Below are positions 42,010 to 53,500 of a stretch of DNA of 64,000 bases, piece after piece (within the stretch, counting starts at the first letter, position 1; each line of letters starts with the position of its first letter). The notes under the pieces are model-generated. The model was given only the letters and a program-made list of their open reading frames with translations. It was not told the origin of the DNA and made no database searches. The stretch comes from Candidatus Wallbacteria bacterium (GTDB taxonomy: Bacteria; Muiribacteriota; JAQTZZ01): contig JAQTZZ010000020.1 of the NCBI GenBank assembly GCA_028687545.1, positions 1 through 64,000 of the forward strand, written 5' to 3'. Position numbers and translations under genes: made by a program.

Positions 42010-43055
42010 TTCTCCGCTTTGTAACAATTTCCAGGTACTTTCCTGATCATGCCGGAGCTCTCCAGTCTGATCAGGATGCTGGCCAGTGTCCCCTGTGAAA
42101 AACCGGATTCGCGCAACAGCCGATCAAACGGGATAGCTTTGCCGGTTTTGATTAAATTAAAAATCAAGGCCTGTTCTTCTGTCAAACCGGTGTTGGTATG
42201 TGGTAGTTTTTGAATTTCTGAGCTGTAGTCAGGCAGGACTTCATGCAATATTTCCATCTTCCAGAGGGCTTTCGCCTTGTTTTCGAAGATCATTTTCAAG
42301 CAGCCGAGCGATGACCTGTCGGTGATTCTGCCGGGTACTGCAAAGACTTCTCTATGCTGGTTGAAAGCGCAGTTCCCGGTGATCAGGCTGCCGCTTTTCT
42401 CCGCGGCTTCTACTATGACAGTCCCCAGAGAAAGTCCGCTGATCAGTCTGTTCCTGATCGGATAATTGAATCTCGTAGGACGTGAATGCGGCAGAAATTC
42501 CGACAGCAGAAGGCCGCTGCCGGTAATCTTTTCCATCAGTCGGGTGCTTACATTGGCTCCGGGATCCGCATTGATCCCGCAGGCCAGCACTCCGATGGTC
42601 GGGATTTTACACGCAAGTGCTGTTTCGTGGGCTACTGTGTCGATTCCGCGGGCCAGTCCGCTGACGATCGTGTAGCCTTTCTCGGACAGAAGGGTAGAAA
42701 TGGTGCGGGCTTGTTCTCTGCCATAATCGGTACATTCTCTGGATCCCACTACAGCCATGGCAGGGAGAGGCAGGACATCCAGGTTCCCAAGCAGGAAGAG
42801 AAGATAGGGAGGATTCTGGATTTTTTTCAGAAGTTTTGGATATTCTTGAGAAAAAAAACTGATGATCCTGCAATCTGAGAAATTTTCGGCGGAAACTTCG
42901 CTGGAGAGGAATGACATCTTTTCTGGAGGGATTGTCTTCCAGATGCTGTCCTGGAAAGAAATCTCATCTGTCGCTTCTTTTAGACGGGCGTGAAAACCCT
43001 TGACTGACCGGTTCAAGCCGGCAAGATGGACAATGATTTTCCTCTGATCAGTCAT
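42006..43055 (-). CDS. dprA: DNA processing protein DprA/Smf
   Basis: A 349-residue DprA. The Rossmann core shows AVVGSRECTDYG, VSGLARGIDTVAHETAL, GVLACGINADPG, SEFLPHSRPTRFNYPIRNR, LIVEAAEKSGS and EVFAVPGR. DprA loads RecA on incoming single-stranded DNA during transformation. The last about 60 residues are a winged-helix-like domain (FDRLLRESGFSQGTLASIL). No other competence gene lies in the window, though pseudopilin genes are present further right. It is co-transcribed with smg and topA. Confidence 0.96.
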   Translation of the reverse strand: MTDQRKIIVHLAGLNRSVKGFHARLKEATDEISFQDSIWKTIPPEKMSFLSSEVSAENFSDCRIISFFSQEYPKLLKKIQNPPYLLFLLGNLDVLPLPAMAVVGSRECTDYGREQARTISTLLSEKGYTIVSGLARGIDTVAHETALACKIPTIGVLACGINADPGANVSTRLMEKITGSGLLLSEFLPHSRPTRFNYPIRNRLISGLSLGTVIVEAAEKSGSLITGNCAFNQHREVFAVPGRITDRSSLGCLKMIFENKAKALWKMEILHEVLPDYSSEIQKLPHTNTGLTEEQALIFNLIKTGKAIPFDRLLRESGFSQGTLASILIRLESSGMIRKVPGNCYKAEK

Positions 43056-43061
43056 TGCGGC

Positions 43062-44807
43062 TCATTTGAAAGACTTGTTCAGATCAAGCTGCTTCTGAAT
43101 CGTTTTGAGGAAGGTGACTGCAGATTCAACCCTGGTACTTTCCAGGAATTTATTCAAAATTTCCGGTCGTTTTTTTCCTTGATCGATCAGGATTTTTTTT
43201 ACCCTTTCGCGGAGCGGGTCCCTGACATCGTTCCAGCATTTGAACAAGATCGGAGCATACAGATCCGGATCTTCCTGCAGAAGGGAGATGCCTGCTTCGT
43301 TGGAGTCCTGATTCTGAGATTTGATCAGCTTCCCGATCTCATCCGGTCCGGCCAGCTTGGCAAGCGATAAGCGTGAAAATTTACGCACCCAGTCATTGCC
43401 GTCATTGCTGAGGTTTTCCAGTTTGTCTTTCAGGTCATATAAATAGAGTTGACCGACAAGATAGGCAGCCTGAAATTTTTCGGTCTGATTCCCAAGTTCC
43501 AGTTTATGGGATATGATGCGCACTGATTCCTTGCCCATCCGGCTGATCAGGGCCAGGCAATTTTTACGGATCTCAGGGTTGCCGGAAAGAGATGCTTCCA
43601 TGATCTGATCGAAGAATTCCCTGGTCATTTTGCACAGGATATTAAAAGCGGATTGCTTGACGAAAGGATCCTCGTCTTTGAGCATATCAATATAGAGTGT
43701 GAAATTCTCTTTCTTGGGCTGGGAAGTTTTAATGATTGTTGCCATCAGTTTGTCGGCTGTGCTGCCCCTCAGATGTTCTGCAATCACATCGTCAGCAATT
43801 TCTGCCTTGTTGGCGATAAAGAGAGCGAAGTATTTAGTGTTCGAATCGATCGGGCTGAACAGAAGGCGCTTGGCCTCAAAGATCAGGCTGGAGTCGTTGG
43901 AGTCCAGAATTTTACGGGAAGCGATTTCCTTCAGTTTCAGGTTGCCTTTTGTGAGGCTCTGCAGATAGAGATCCTTGATTTCCTGTTCCGGTTTGTATTC
44001 CAGGACATCCAGAATGTTGCAGAGCAGATCAGGGGGAGCCTGCTTGAGCTTGGAAAGCAGAATTGTTTTGCCTGTTTCAAGGAATTTAACCAGTACCTGA
44101 GGAAGCCAGTAATTATATTCGTGATTGCCGAGTGTGATAAAATCTCCGAGTAAATCTGCGTATTTAGGACCCAGACTGATCAGGGCATCCCGCACAGCAC
44201 GCGAAAGAGCGTGGTTCTTGGCGTCTAAAAACCCCACCAGGAACTGGACTGATTCCGGATCGTCCACGCTGCCTATGATCCTGGCAATCAGCGGATTCTT
44301 GATGGTAGTGATTTTATCCAGATCCGCCAAAGTCTTACCAGGAATCTGCACGATTATTTCAGCGATCAGTTCAGCGAACACATGATCCGTTTCCAGGCAC
44401 TTGAACATGATCATCAGAAGTTCTTTCAGCGCTGGACTTCCGATCAATTGTAATGCCAGTACCGCTTTGAGGCGCATCAGATAATTTTCACTCCTGATCA
44501 GTTCGATCAGGCTGGAAATTATTTTCCGGTTGCCGCACCTGCCTAGTGCCACGGTCAGCAGAAGTTTTGCGTCAGGGTCTTTTTCCTTGCCGAAAACCTC
44601 CACCAGAGTATTCTGAATCGGAAGGTTACGGATTTCCATCACAATCCGCAACAGCTTCATTTTCAGATTCTTATCCGCACTCAGGGAGGCGGCAAGCAGT
44701 TTGTGGGCGTTCTCAACGGACAGGTCCGTGAGGATATCCTTCTTGATGGAATGGATTTCATCATCCTGGGCAGTGCTCAGTTCTACCAGAAGTTTATCTA
44801 GATTCAT
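43062..44807 (-). CDS. HEAT-repeat protein
   Basis: A 581-residue soluble protein made of paired helices with HEAT-like periodicity (for example LLLTVALGRCGNRKIISSLI, LMRLKAVLALQLIGSPALKE and DEDPFVKQSAFNILCKM). There is no signal peptide or catalytic motif. HEAT solenoids serve as protein-binding scaffolds. Its ATG overlaps the cdaR stop by four bases and its stop is six bases before dprA, so it belongs to the cdaA-topA operon. Placement between the c-di-AMP genes and dprA is unusual, and I know of no named homologue. Confidence 0.8.
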   Translation of the reverse strand: MNLDKLLVELSTAQDDEIHSIKKDILTDLSVENAHKLLAASLSADKNLKMKLLRIVMEIRNLPIQNTLVEVFGKEKDPDAKLLLTVALGRCGNRKIISSLIELIRSENYLMRLKAVLALQLIGSPALKELLMIMFKCLETDHVFAELIAEIIVQIPGKTLADLDKITTIKNPLIARIIGSVDDPESVQFLVGFLDAKNHALSRAVRDALISLGPKYADLLGDFITLGNHEYNYWLPQVLVKFLETGKTILLSKLKQAPPDLLCNILDVLEYKPEQEIKDLYLQSLTKGNLKLKEIASRKILDSNDSSLIFEAKRLLFSPIDSNTKYFALFIANKAEIADDVIAEHLRGSTADKLMATIIKTSQPKKENFTLYIDMLKDEDPFVKQSAFNILCKMTREFFDQIMEASLSGNPEIRKNCLALISRMGKESVRIISHKLELGNQTEKFQAAYLVGQLYLYDLKDKLENLSNDGNDWVRKFSRLSLAKLAGPDEIGKLIKSQNQDSNEAGISLLQEDPDLYAPILFKCWNDVRDPLRERVKKILIDQGKKRPEILNKFLESTRVESAVTFLKTIQKQLDLNKSFK

Positions 44808-45967
44808 GGTTCCCCCTGTTTTGTAATTGAAATCTTTTCGGGTCTGAGCTTCAGAAGAGTGCAGTTTTTCCCTGAAAAATAATTCTGGATCAAACCCTCG
44901 GGCACTGCGTCTGCAGTTACTTCCAGTGTCACCGGATCTTGAAGATTCGATAGATCAGCGCACTCGATCTCCGCTTCCACAGTGCATTTAGGCTGGATCG
45001 TATAGCCAGGTTCTGCCACCAGCAAGACCGTGATGGTTTTACGGGTCATTTTCTGGACAATCTTGAGGGTGACCATTGCCTCCTTGGGTTGCAGTGTGAT
45101 GTTCTGGTCTGGAGGAATCAGATTGGACTTGATCTTCAGACTTTGGCTGACATTGGATAAATCAATCGGTTCAGTCCGGACCTCGCTGATCTTGTCTAAC
45201 AGTTCCGGGATGGCTTTGATCGCGACTGTGTCCGGTTCCAGGATGGTCTCTTTCAACAGGAAATTCTGGGCGAGCGAACCTTTGAAATCAGGGGTTACCC
45301 TGACTTTCTTCTCAGGCAGTGTTTTTACTGTGTAAACAACTTGCAGCATGGGAGGGGAGACGATCACGCCTGACTCGATTTTGTTTTTATCATTATCGAG
45401 GAGATAAACTTTCAGCGGCAGGTTGAAATTCCCCTGACTCTGGGCTTCGATGAAGATGACGGCATCGTGGATCTGCTCCAGCACGTCCTTTTTTCCTTTG
45501 ATTGCAATGGTTTTGGGGTTAATTTCCATTTTCTCCAGATACAATTCCTGATTCCCAAGAGTCATGTGTGGGGTGGGAGAGAGGTTTTTGATTTCCAGTT
45601 TACCGAGCGATACCCGGACGCTGGATGGGTTGAAAGAGATGATTTCCAGTCCGGCCGGTACATTGGCGGATATTTTGAGGTCATATTCCCCTTCATTCAA
45701 TCCTTTCAGATTGATCTGCGCTGTGACGTTTTTCTCGATTTCTGCCTCGAGGACTTGCCTTCTGCGTGCCTGATATCTGATCTTGATTTCAGGTAGGGGA
45801 CTGTTCATGAAATAGATATTCTGATCAAAATTGGTGGCTTGAAGAGTAATTTTCACTTCACGATTGACAAGCGGGTTTTCGGTGATCACTACATAAGCCC
45901 AGAGGAAAAAAGCGATCAGGAAGGATACGATTTTAAGTCCGATGTTTTCCCGAAAAAGATTTTTCAC
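44804..45967 (-). CDS. cdaR: YbbR-domain protein, CdaA regulator CdaR
   Basis: A 387-residue membrane-anchored protein with one N-terminal transmembrane helix (LKIVSFLIAFFLWAYVVIT) followed by about four YbbR-type beta domains (VARRRQVLEAEIEKN-like arches, PxTIAIKGKKDVLEQI, PDTVAIKAIPELLDKI). In Firmicutes YbbR/CdaR binds and modulates the diadenylate cyclase CdaA. The GTG at 45967 overlaps the cdaA stop (GTGA) with GAGGGTG upstream; the alternative ATG at 46009 would run deep into cdaA. The adjacency of cdaA and cdaR is the conserved arrangement. Confidence 0.9.
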   Translation of the reverse strand: MKNLFRENIGLKIVSFLIAFFLWAYVVITENPLVNREVKITLQATNFDQNIYFMNSPLPEIKIRYQARRRQVLEAEIEKNVTAQINLKGLNEGEYDLKISANVPAGLEIISFNPSSVRVSLGKLEIKNLSPTPHMTLGNQELYLEKMEINPKTIAIKGKKDVLEQIHDAVIFIEAQSQGNFNLPLKVYLLDNDKNKIESGVIVSPPMLQVVYTVKTLPEKKVRVTPDFKGSLAQNFLLKETILEPDTVAIKAIPELLDKISEVRTEPIDLSNVSQSLKIKSNLIPPDQNITLQPKEAMVTLKIVQKMTRKTITVLLVAEPGYTIQPKCTVEAEIECADLSNLQDPVTLEVTADAVPEGLIQNYFSGKNCTLLKLRPEKISITKQGEP

Positions 45968-46773
45968 GGCTTTTTCACCCTCTTCTGCTTCATTGATTCC
46001 TGCCACCAACTCTTGGACTGGAAGAGGCGCTTCATTAACCTGGAAATCACGTCCAGATTCACGTTTTTATAGATTTTTCCCCCCAGGCAATAGGAAATTT
46101 CTCCGGTCTCCTCTGAAACGATCAGGGAGAGCGCGTCACTGATTTCTGTAATTCCGAGCGCTGCGCGGTGCCTGGTGCCGAGATTGATGTTAAGATCCGA
46201 CCTGTCGGTGAGAGGAAGATAGCAGCTGGCGGCCCTTACAGTGCCCTGCGATATGATCACCGCACCGTCATGCAGCAGAGAGGGCGGTGTAAAAATCGTA
46301 AGAAGCAGTTCCTTGGAAATCTTAGCATCCAGTATCAACCCCGTTTCAATTATGTCCTGAAGGCCTGTGGTGCGCTCAATCAGGATGATGGCTCCGATCT
46401 GGCGTTTGCTTAAAATGTTAAGGGTGGTCACCAGTTCATCCACGAGCTTGGAAAATTCCGGGTAGATACCTAAGAATTTCTGGCCAACTATTGGCGTGCG
46501 GCCAAGTTTTTCCAGTGTCTTACGAATTTCAGGTTGAAAGATGATGATCAGGGAAACAATTCCGATCGGGAAGATGTTTTTTAAAAGCCAGGCGATAGTG
46601 TGCAGGGGGAACCAGGGTGAAATGGCGAGTGGGGTCAGCAGGATGAAAATTCCAGCCAGAATCTGGAAGGCCCGGGTGTTCGTGATCAGGATAAAAAAAT
46701 TATACAAAACCAGCGACACGATACAGATGTCGATGATGTCATTTATTTTTATATCTTTGACCAGCTCAAACAT
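45964..46773 (-). CDS. cdaA: Diadenylate cyclase CdaA (c-di-AMP synthase)
   Basis: A 269-residue membrane-bound DAC-domain enzyme that makes cyclic di-AMP from two ATP. Three N-terminal helices (about 14-33, 38-55 and 62-80) precede the DisA_N domain with PSLLHDGAVII (the DGA motif), INLGTRHRAALGITEISDA (the RHR motif) and LIVSEETGEISY. No c-di-AMP phosphodiesterase is identifiable nearby, though an HD hydrolase lies about 10 kb downstream. cdaR overlaps the end. The ATG at 46773 has no clear ribosome binding site and lies nine bases after the NTPase gene, so coupling to it is likely. Confidence 0.95.
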   Translation of the reverse strand: MFELVKDIKINDIIDICIVSLVLYNFFILITNTRAFQILAGIFILLTPLAISPWFPLHTIAWLLKNIFPIGIVSLIIIFQPEIRKTLEKLGRTPIVGQKFLGIYPEFSKLVDELVTTLNILSKRQIGAIILIERTTGLQDIIETGLILDAKISKELLLTIFTPPSLLHDGAVIISQGTVRAASCYLPLTDRSDLNINLGTRHRAALGITEISDALSLIVSEETGEISYCLGGKIYKNVNLDVISRLMKRLFQSKSWWQESMKQKRVKKP

Positions 46774-46782
46774 GTCTGTATT

Positions 46783-47349
46783 TTATACGATTGAGGGTTT
46801 ATTTGAAAGTGAGAAGGAATTATCTGAAAGAACGAGATCAGAAAACTCTTTTTGGGTACCCCCTTTTTCGACCTGGAATTCATGGATGAAACCCGGGGGG
46901 ATTTCGGAGAAGTATTTCTTTTTTGAAGATTCCACAATTTTTTTTCTGACCACGATCACCAGGGTTTTATCCTGTGTCAGGGCAGCAGTGATTTCTTCTG
47001 CCAGCCCCATGCCCTGCAGTTCCAGCAGCCCCAGTTCGTCTATCAACAGCGTGTCGTATTTTCGAAGGTCCTCTCTGATCCTCCGGTTCATCCTTTCGAA
47101 TGCAGCATCCAGCAGATAATGGCAGTCGAGAATTGTTCCAGGCTGAGATCTGTCGTCAGACATCAGCGGGTATGTATCCCTTGTCGAAAGTTCGTGGACT
47201 TGATAAATTTTGTTTCCTGAATCGAAAAGGGGAAGACAGACGAATCCACCGATTCTTTCTTGTTGAGCCTGTGTCAATCCATTGAACCAGTTCCAGAGGA
47301 ATGTGCTTTTGCCGGAATTGACTGAGCCGGTTACAAGAATGATCTTCAA
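46783..47349 (-). CDS. NTPase of the THEP1 / nucleoside-triphosphatase family
   Basis: A 188-residue P-loop protein: Walker A LVTGSVNSGKST at the N-terminus and Walker B LLIDELGLLELQG, followed by VIVVRKKIV. This matches the NTPase_1 (THEP1) family, small ATP/GTPases of unclear cellular role. The start is TTG at 47349 with AGG about nine bases upstream; no ATG is available. It heads the minus-strand run that continues with cdaA. The last 30 residues are Ser-rich and variable. Confidence 0.78.
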   Translation of the reverse strand: MKIILVTGSVNSGKSTFLWNWFNGLTQAQQERIGGFVCLPLFDSGNKIYQVHELSTRDTYPLMSDDRSQPGTILDCHYLLDAAFERMNRRIREDLRKYDTLLIDELGLLELQGMGLAEEITAALTQDKTLVIVVRKKIVESSKKKYFSEIPPGFIHEFQVEKGGTQKEFSDLVLSDNSFSLSNKPSIV

Positions 47350-47368
47350 CAGTATACCTATTTAATGT

Positions 47369-47474
47369 AAAGGGGTTTATAGGTTTATAAGTTTTTAAGT
47401 TTATAAGATTTGGAGCTTTCTTCCTAACTTACCAACTTATAAACTTACCCTCTTACAAACTTACAAACCCCTTT
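47369..47474. repeat. Long imperfect hairpin R3, left copy
   Basis: Arms of about 43 bases face each other: AAAGGGGTTTATAGGTTTAT at 47369 onward pairs with the complement of the segment ending 47474. Each arm is built from short GTTTxTAA-like units. A related hairpin at 58292-58425 shares the units and the right-arm run ACTTACCCTCTT. The two lie on either side of the giant gene 47501-58096. It could act as a terminator for the giant gene, but it lacks a simple T-run and is longer than usual. Confidence 0.65.
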
Positions 47475-47500
47475 TGAATTGTTATTCACTGGCGAAGCCA

Positions 47501-50500
47501 TTATTGCAATACTGCCAATTTAGCGCTCGCCTGAAGGCGCTGTTCACCAGAAACAGCTTCAAGCTTGATCAGATAAGTGCCGTTGGACACTTTTCTTCCA
47601 CTGCTGTTTCGCAGATCCCAGGTCATGAAGTTTGAACCTGCGGTGATGTCTCCGCTGAAGGTCTTTACTCTTTTGCCTGAAGCATCGTATATTTTGATGG
47701 TTACAGAATCAGCAGCTGCGCCGAGTGTGTAGTGAATCATCGTGACGTCACCCGCGGGATTGGGTACCATGTAAACTTTGCTCAGGGTGAATCCTGCGGC
47801 GACCCGCAGTGGAGCTTTGACAACGCTCTCGTTCCCGAACAGGTCTCTGACTTTCAGTGACAGGCTGTAATCTCCGCTCTTCAATGTCATGCCTTCCGAG
47901 TCGAGAGTCAGGATGCCTGTTTCAGAGTTGTAGGAAGGCTTCAGCGGCAGGTTGTCCGCCGTCAGGCTGATGGAACCCGGGTCGATGCCGACACCGTTGT
48001 CAGAGATCTTGAATTTCAACACTGAAAGTCCGGTGACGAACTCCTTTAATTCACCATCCTGCGACAGTGACGGAGGAGTATTGTCCTGGAAATATCCGAT
48101 AGACGACAGATATCCGACTTCAGCGGTGATTGTGCTGCCGGAAACTTTTTCATGCAGCCATTTCCATTTTCCATTGAGATCCAGGTAGAACAGTCCAGCT
48201 TTCTCAACAGGCTGCTGGTTAAGCGAAAAGATGAGCGGCAGTTCCGGTTTCAGTCCGTTGCCGATCAGGTAGGTTGGACTGACTGATACCAGTTCGCCGT
48301 CTGTGCTGGAAGGAGCGGAAAGTTTGGCGGGATCAGAGGAGACTCCCCCCTGAGGAAGCAGGAACAGGAGCGTCTGATCCTTGAAAGCCCTTGCCGGATA
48401 GGTCAGGCCTGCCAGGCGGTCAGGGGAGCTCAGGCTTCCGCCGGTCGCTCTGGTCTTGACGACAGTGAACGAAACCTCAGTACTGCCTGCGAGATCATCG
48501 TGGTCAATGCCTGAAGCTGCAATCACGCCGTCTCCAAGGTAATAATCCTCGGTGCTGACTTTCAGCGTTCCTTTGTAATAAGATCCTGTCAACTGGGAAA
48601 GAGTGACCTTGACCGATTCTTTGTTGTTCTGGGTGACCCAGATTTCCGGAATTGAAGCGGATTTAAGGGTTTCTGAAGGCTGGCAGACCAGCATCAGCTG
48701 GTCGTTGACCAGAGGGGCGAAGAAGTAACCTATGGCAAAGCCTGGGTGCAGGTTGGAGGTGAATTGCAGATTATTGAGATTGCCATACACATCCTTGCAA
48801 TTGCTGCCATAGATTTCTATGCTGCCGCCGAATGTGGTGTCGCTGTAATTGATTGTGCCTTCGCCCACATAGAGATTTCCGTTGTAGCTGATCTGAGTCA
48901 GCGGGTATCTGGTACCGGAATGGGCCGATGAAGCGAACAGGATCGAAGGTGTTTGAGAAGTGTCCATGTCTGAACTGAAGCGCACTTTTAACTGGACCTT
49001 CCATTTCTTGCTATAGGTGGCCTGCACGATCGAATCTACGGAAATGATCTGAGTTACATTGGCTACGATTCTCAGGCTGTTGGAGGAGATGTAATTGACC
49101 ACATCGCCAGAGGCTGCACTGATAGACGCCGGATAGTTTTTATTATCCAGCAGGACTCCCAGTGCGGTACCTGAGGGAGCGTCGATTGCGGAAGGCGTGC
49201 TCATGGCGAAGATAATTCTGACAACTGAGGCTGATGTGCTCTCAAGGGTATCGCCCAGCAGGATTTCGAAGCTGCCCCGGCCGCTCTGGTAGTTGACCAC
49301 GTATGTGTGCCCGGTAAGAGCCGCTTCACTGGTGACATAGGTGTACTGGGTCGAGCCTACGCTCAGATAGGAGATCACTTCCGATGAGGAAGCGGCTTTG
49401 AAATGATAAGTACTGGCAGGAGTGACGATTATCTTGTTGAGTCCGTTGTCATTGCTCTGAACCGTGGGTAGAATTGCCAGATTGAAGGTGATATCCGCAG
49501 AAAGCGGGACAGTGTTTGGTGTCACCTCTGCCATTACGCTTGTCGCATTGGCCGAAACCTTGACAGTCCGGTCTGTTGTTCCGTCACCGTTATAATCCTT
49601 GGCTTGCGGGGCGATCACTGAAATCGTGTCTCCTGAGTTCCTGATCTGGGATGGGAAGTCGAGACTTGCATACTTCTGAGAAGGAGCGACCAGGGTGATG
49701 GTTGTTTGAACTTCGAAAGTAGCGCCGGTCATGAAATCACCTGTTTTGAAGCTCAGGGTATGGCTGGAAGAGTTATAAACCGGGGGTGAGACCGGGTCAT
49801 AGTAATTGTCATGCAGGGAGTTTCTATAGACCGCGACAGTCGGTGCCGGACTGCTCTGATAAGTGAACTGAGACGGGATAGTGATTTCCACGGAATCGAT
49901 GCCTGCAAAGGATGAGCCGGGATTTGCGTCGAAACTGATATAGTAGGTATAGGTCTTCGTTTGAGTAGTCAGGGCATAACCCGGCGTGATCCAGGCATAG
50001 GCAGTGTTGGGCTTAATGATTGATTTCACGCCTTTCAGGCTGTTGCTGTTGTTGGAATAATTCGGGTCTACGTCGCCTGGCACGCTGATTGTGACTGGCA
50101 GAGATCCGGTGATCCCGCTGTTGTAAACATCAGCTGCGAAATTGAACTGGCCCTGTGCCAGTGCAGTAATCGGGAACCAGACCTGGAAAAGGCGGTCGCT
50201 GTAAGTTGAGCCGTAAACAGAGCCCAGTGTAATTTCCAGCGTGTTTCCGCTTGCGGATGCCAGAGCTTCACCGGCTGCAGGTGTACCGGAATAGATTGTG
50301 TTGAGGTTGACTCCATTGATTGCTATAGTAATCTCGGTAGTTCCCATGGTTGCATTGGAAGTATAGATTTTGAAGCTCTTGATGCCGGCATGGGTGACAG
50401 GGATGGAGGGCTTGAAAGTCAGGGTCACTATTTCCCTGCTGTTGACCGTGATGTTTGCAGGGGCGGCTGTGTTATATGGATTGTTGATTTCCAGGGTTCC

Positions 50501-53500
50501 GCCTGCGATTACTCCCGCTACAGCGATGTTGCTGCTGCCTCCTGAACGGATGTTTGTGACGAGTTTAGGAGAGATGATGGAAGGATTATCGACCCAGAGA
50601 GAGAGAGTCTGGCCCGTCGGGTAGTCGAGCACAGAAATTCCTCCGGTTCTGGGAGGCTGAGCCTTGAAATTGATGGTGACGATACGGCTGTCCGTGATAG
50701 GTGTAGTGAGGGTGACTTCCTTGCTGTTGATGATTGCCACAGAGTCTGTCCCGATTCCGCTTACCGCTATGGCCTCAACCGTAAGATTCAGATGATTGGG
50801 CAGAGACAGCTTGAACTTCTGAATACCTGCATCGCTGCCTCCGGTAAGGGTGGCGTCGACCTGCACCTGATAGTGATGATAGGAAATGGCGTCCAGCGGA
50901 GCTACCAGATTTGGTGTGACTGAATAAGCCAGGTTGGTTACCAGGCGTTTTGTGTTCAACTGCTGCTGGACAAAGAGTCCGTTATAAACGCAGGGGACAG
51001 GGCTGGAAGCCTGGACATTGTCTACATACAGGTTGAAAGGCAGGACATCGTTGGCTGTGGATGTGGTATGGCCGCTGAAATAGATTTCCACTGTGGCTTT
51101 CCTGAGTGTGCTGGTGGTGATGGCATTCTTAAGCCTGATTTCCATTGTGGAACCGCTGACTGAAGCGCTCAGCACTTCTACAGTGGACGAATCAACGATC
51201 AGCTGATTCAGGACCGGAGAACTCAGTTTATTATTGGAAGGGAGGATCATGAGTAATCTGTCGACTCCTGTATTGAGAGCATCGACTTCCAGAGTCGTGG
51301 TATACCTGAGAGTTACGTCGCTGTCGGTGGATACATTGAATTTTCCGGTCGGGACTCCGTCCATCAGCACTTCCAGTGTCGTCATGGCAGTGGAATTGGC
51401 CGGATAGCCGGACTTGATCTCAACTGTGCCTGCAGGGACGAATTCCATATTCTGGGAATTGGCGATGCCGCAGACCAGCTCGCCTGTGACCTCACCTCTG
51501 GTGGCGAGCATTTTAAAGGCGATTTCAACCGGCATCTGGCTGACTGAGACTGCGTTGTCCAGCGTGATTTCTATGGTATGTGCACCCGGGAACTGAGCGC
51601 TGTTGTAACTGAATCCAACAGTCTGGCTGGCGACCTTGACGCTGGTCAGGGAGAATGCTTCGAATGAGTCCGGGTCCTGCGGGGAAACGAAGTAGAGGCG
51701 GAAGAAGTTGATACCCGGGCTGCCTGCAGGGATCAGCGGGCTTACAGTAGCCGTGAGATCGATTTTATTGACTCTGTAGGGATCAGGAGTCATCACTGTT
51801 GGAGTGAGTGCGAGTGAGCCTCCGCCTGCAGACTGCATGATATAGAGAGTCTGCGTGTTGGCATTATTCGGATTGGAGTCAGCGTTGCCGACCGCAGTCT
51901 GCATGTTGATCTGAGGATAATTCATGCCTGGATAGCAGAAGTCGATCCAGGATTTCTGAGCCTTGCCAGTCAGGTTTTCAGGGCCGCTGTCCACATAGAA
52001 AGTGGCCTCAATGGTCTGCGAGAGCTTGAGAGGTTCCGAATCCGAGAAAATCAATTCCGCAGTGGAATTATAGGCGCTGGTTTCCCAGGTGCAGCTCAGG
52101 CCGCTCCAGCTGCTTCCTCCAACCAGTGTTCCTCCGATTCTGATTTCCTTAGTGCCCTTGATTTTAAGCCCGTCCAGCAGGATTACAGCCCTGTTGACCC
52201 AGGCATTGTTGGTGATGCTGATGGTCGGATAGATGTAATAAGTGACTTCTGCAGAAGTCCGGTTGGGCCAGACGAGATAGGGGTTGATTTCAGCCACTGC
52301 CGAGTCTGCCGGTTTCCTGGTCTGAATGTTCAGCCTGCTGAAAATATAGATAGGGGTGTTACCGTCATTGTCTACGCCGTCGATTTCACCTGCGACTGCC
52401 TTTACTTCACAGCTGGGATTAGTATAACCTCCAGAATAGGATGAAGTAGTGACATTGTCGGCCTTTACTTCCACAGTAACTCCTGCAGGCGCGTCTACAG
52501 CGCTCTTCGCAGTGACTGTGAAGAATACTTCCAGAGTCTTGACCAGGTCTGCTGCATCCAGGTTGTTTCCGCCATACAGCGACAAGGTTGCTGATGTGGG
52601 AGTAGTCAGGTCCACTGAAATTGTGAGCGGATGTGTAACGCTTGCCTGGTCTATGTAATCCATGCTGAAATTGCTGGGGGTGGACGGCAGGTTATTGATG
52701 ATCAGTTTTTCAATGCCTGAGTCGTAAAAGTTGAATTTCGGTGCTAAGGACACTTTCATCTGGAAATCGCGTCCAGGGTAAACGATACGCGGGTTGACTT
52801 CAGCTTCCAGGGTAGTGACAGGCTGGAGCCAGCGCACCTCAGCCGTGGCTGCAGGGCTGGTTTCACTGTTGCCGAATGAGAAGGGATTTCCAATGGTGTC
52901 GCTGCCTGTGACCCAGAACTTTACTATCCCGGATCTGCCGATATTACCGCAACCCGCAGCCAGATTCACGGCTTTGACAGTCACTGAAATCGTCCCCTGA
53001 TTGCCTGAAAATGACATCAGGGACGCGGAAAGTGAATTGGACTCTCCGAACGCATCTTTCCAGTAAAGTCTGGTCGAAGTGGTGTCAAACTGATCAGGTT
53101 CATAGATCACAAAGTCCGCTTCCACACTGTCTGCATTGCTGTGCACAAGGTCGTTGGTATGGTATTTTAAAAACCAGTTTACAGAATCTATGTTGTGGCA
53201 CAAGCTCGGATTAGCAGGATCATAGTAATCCTTGATCACGAAGCTGCTGAGCACAGGAGCCTTGAAGTCGATTTCCTTCTTGTAAAGGGAAACGTCTGAA
53301 GTGTCCAGTGTGTTCCAGGCCATGTCTGTAACAGATACTGATGTGGTGTCTCCCACCACGATTTCATAAGTGGCGTCTGCAAGAGCCTGTTTCAAGGTAA
53401 CAGTCATGGTCCGGTTGCTGATGGTATAACCCTGGAATTTTGTGGAAGTACCTGCAAAGATGTCCACATTCTTTGTGTCATAGAAAAGATGCAGGTTGGG

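Noticed and set aside
47369-47474. CRISPR-like array in the short GTTTxTAA units
   Set aside because: Units are 8-10 bases, unequal and contiguous with no spacers, and they form an inverted pair, so they are not CRISPR repeats.
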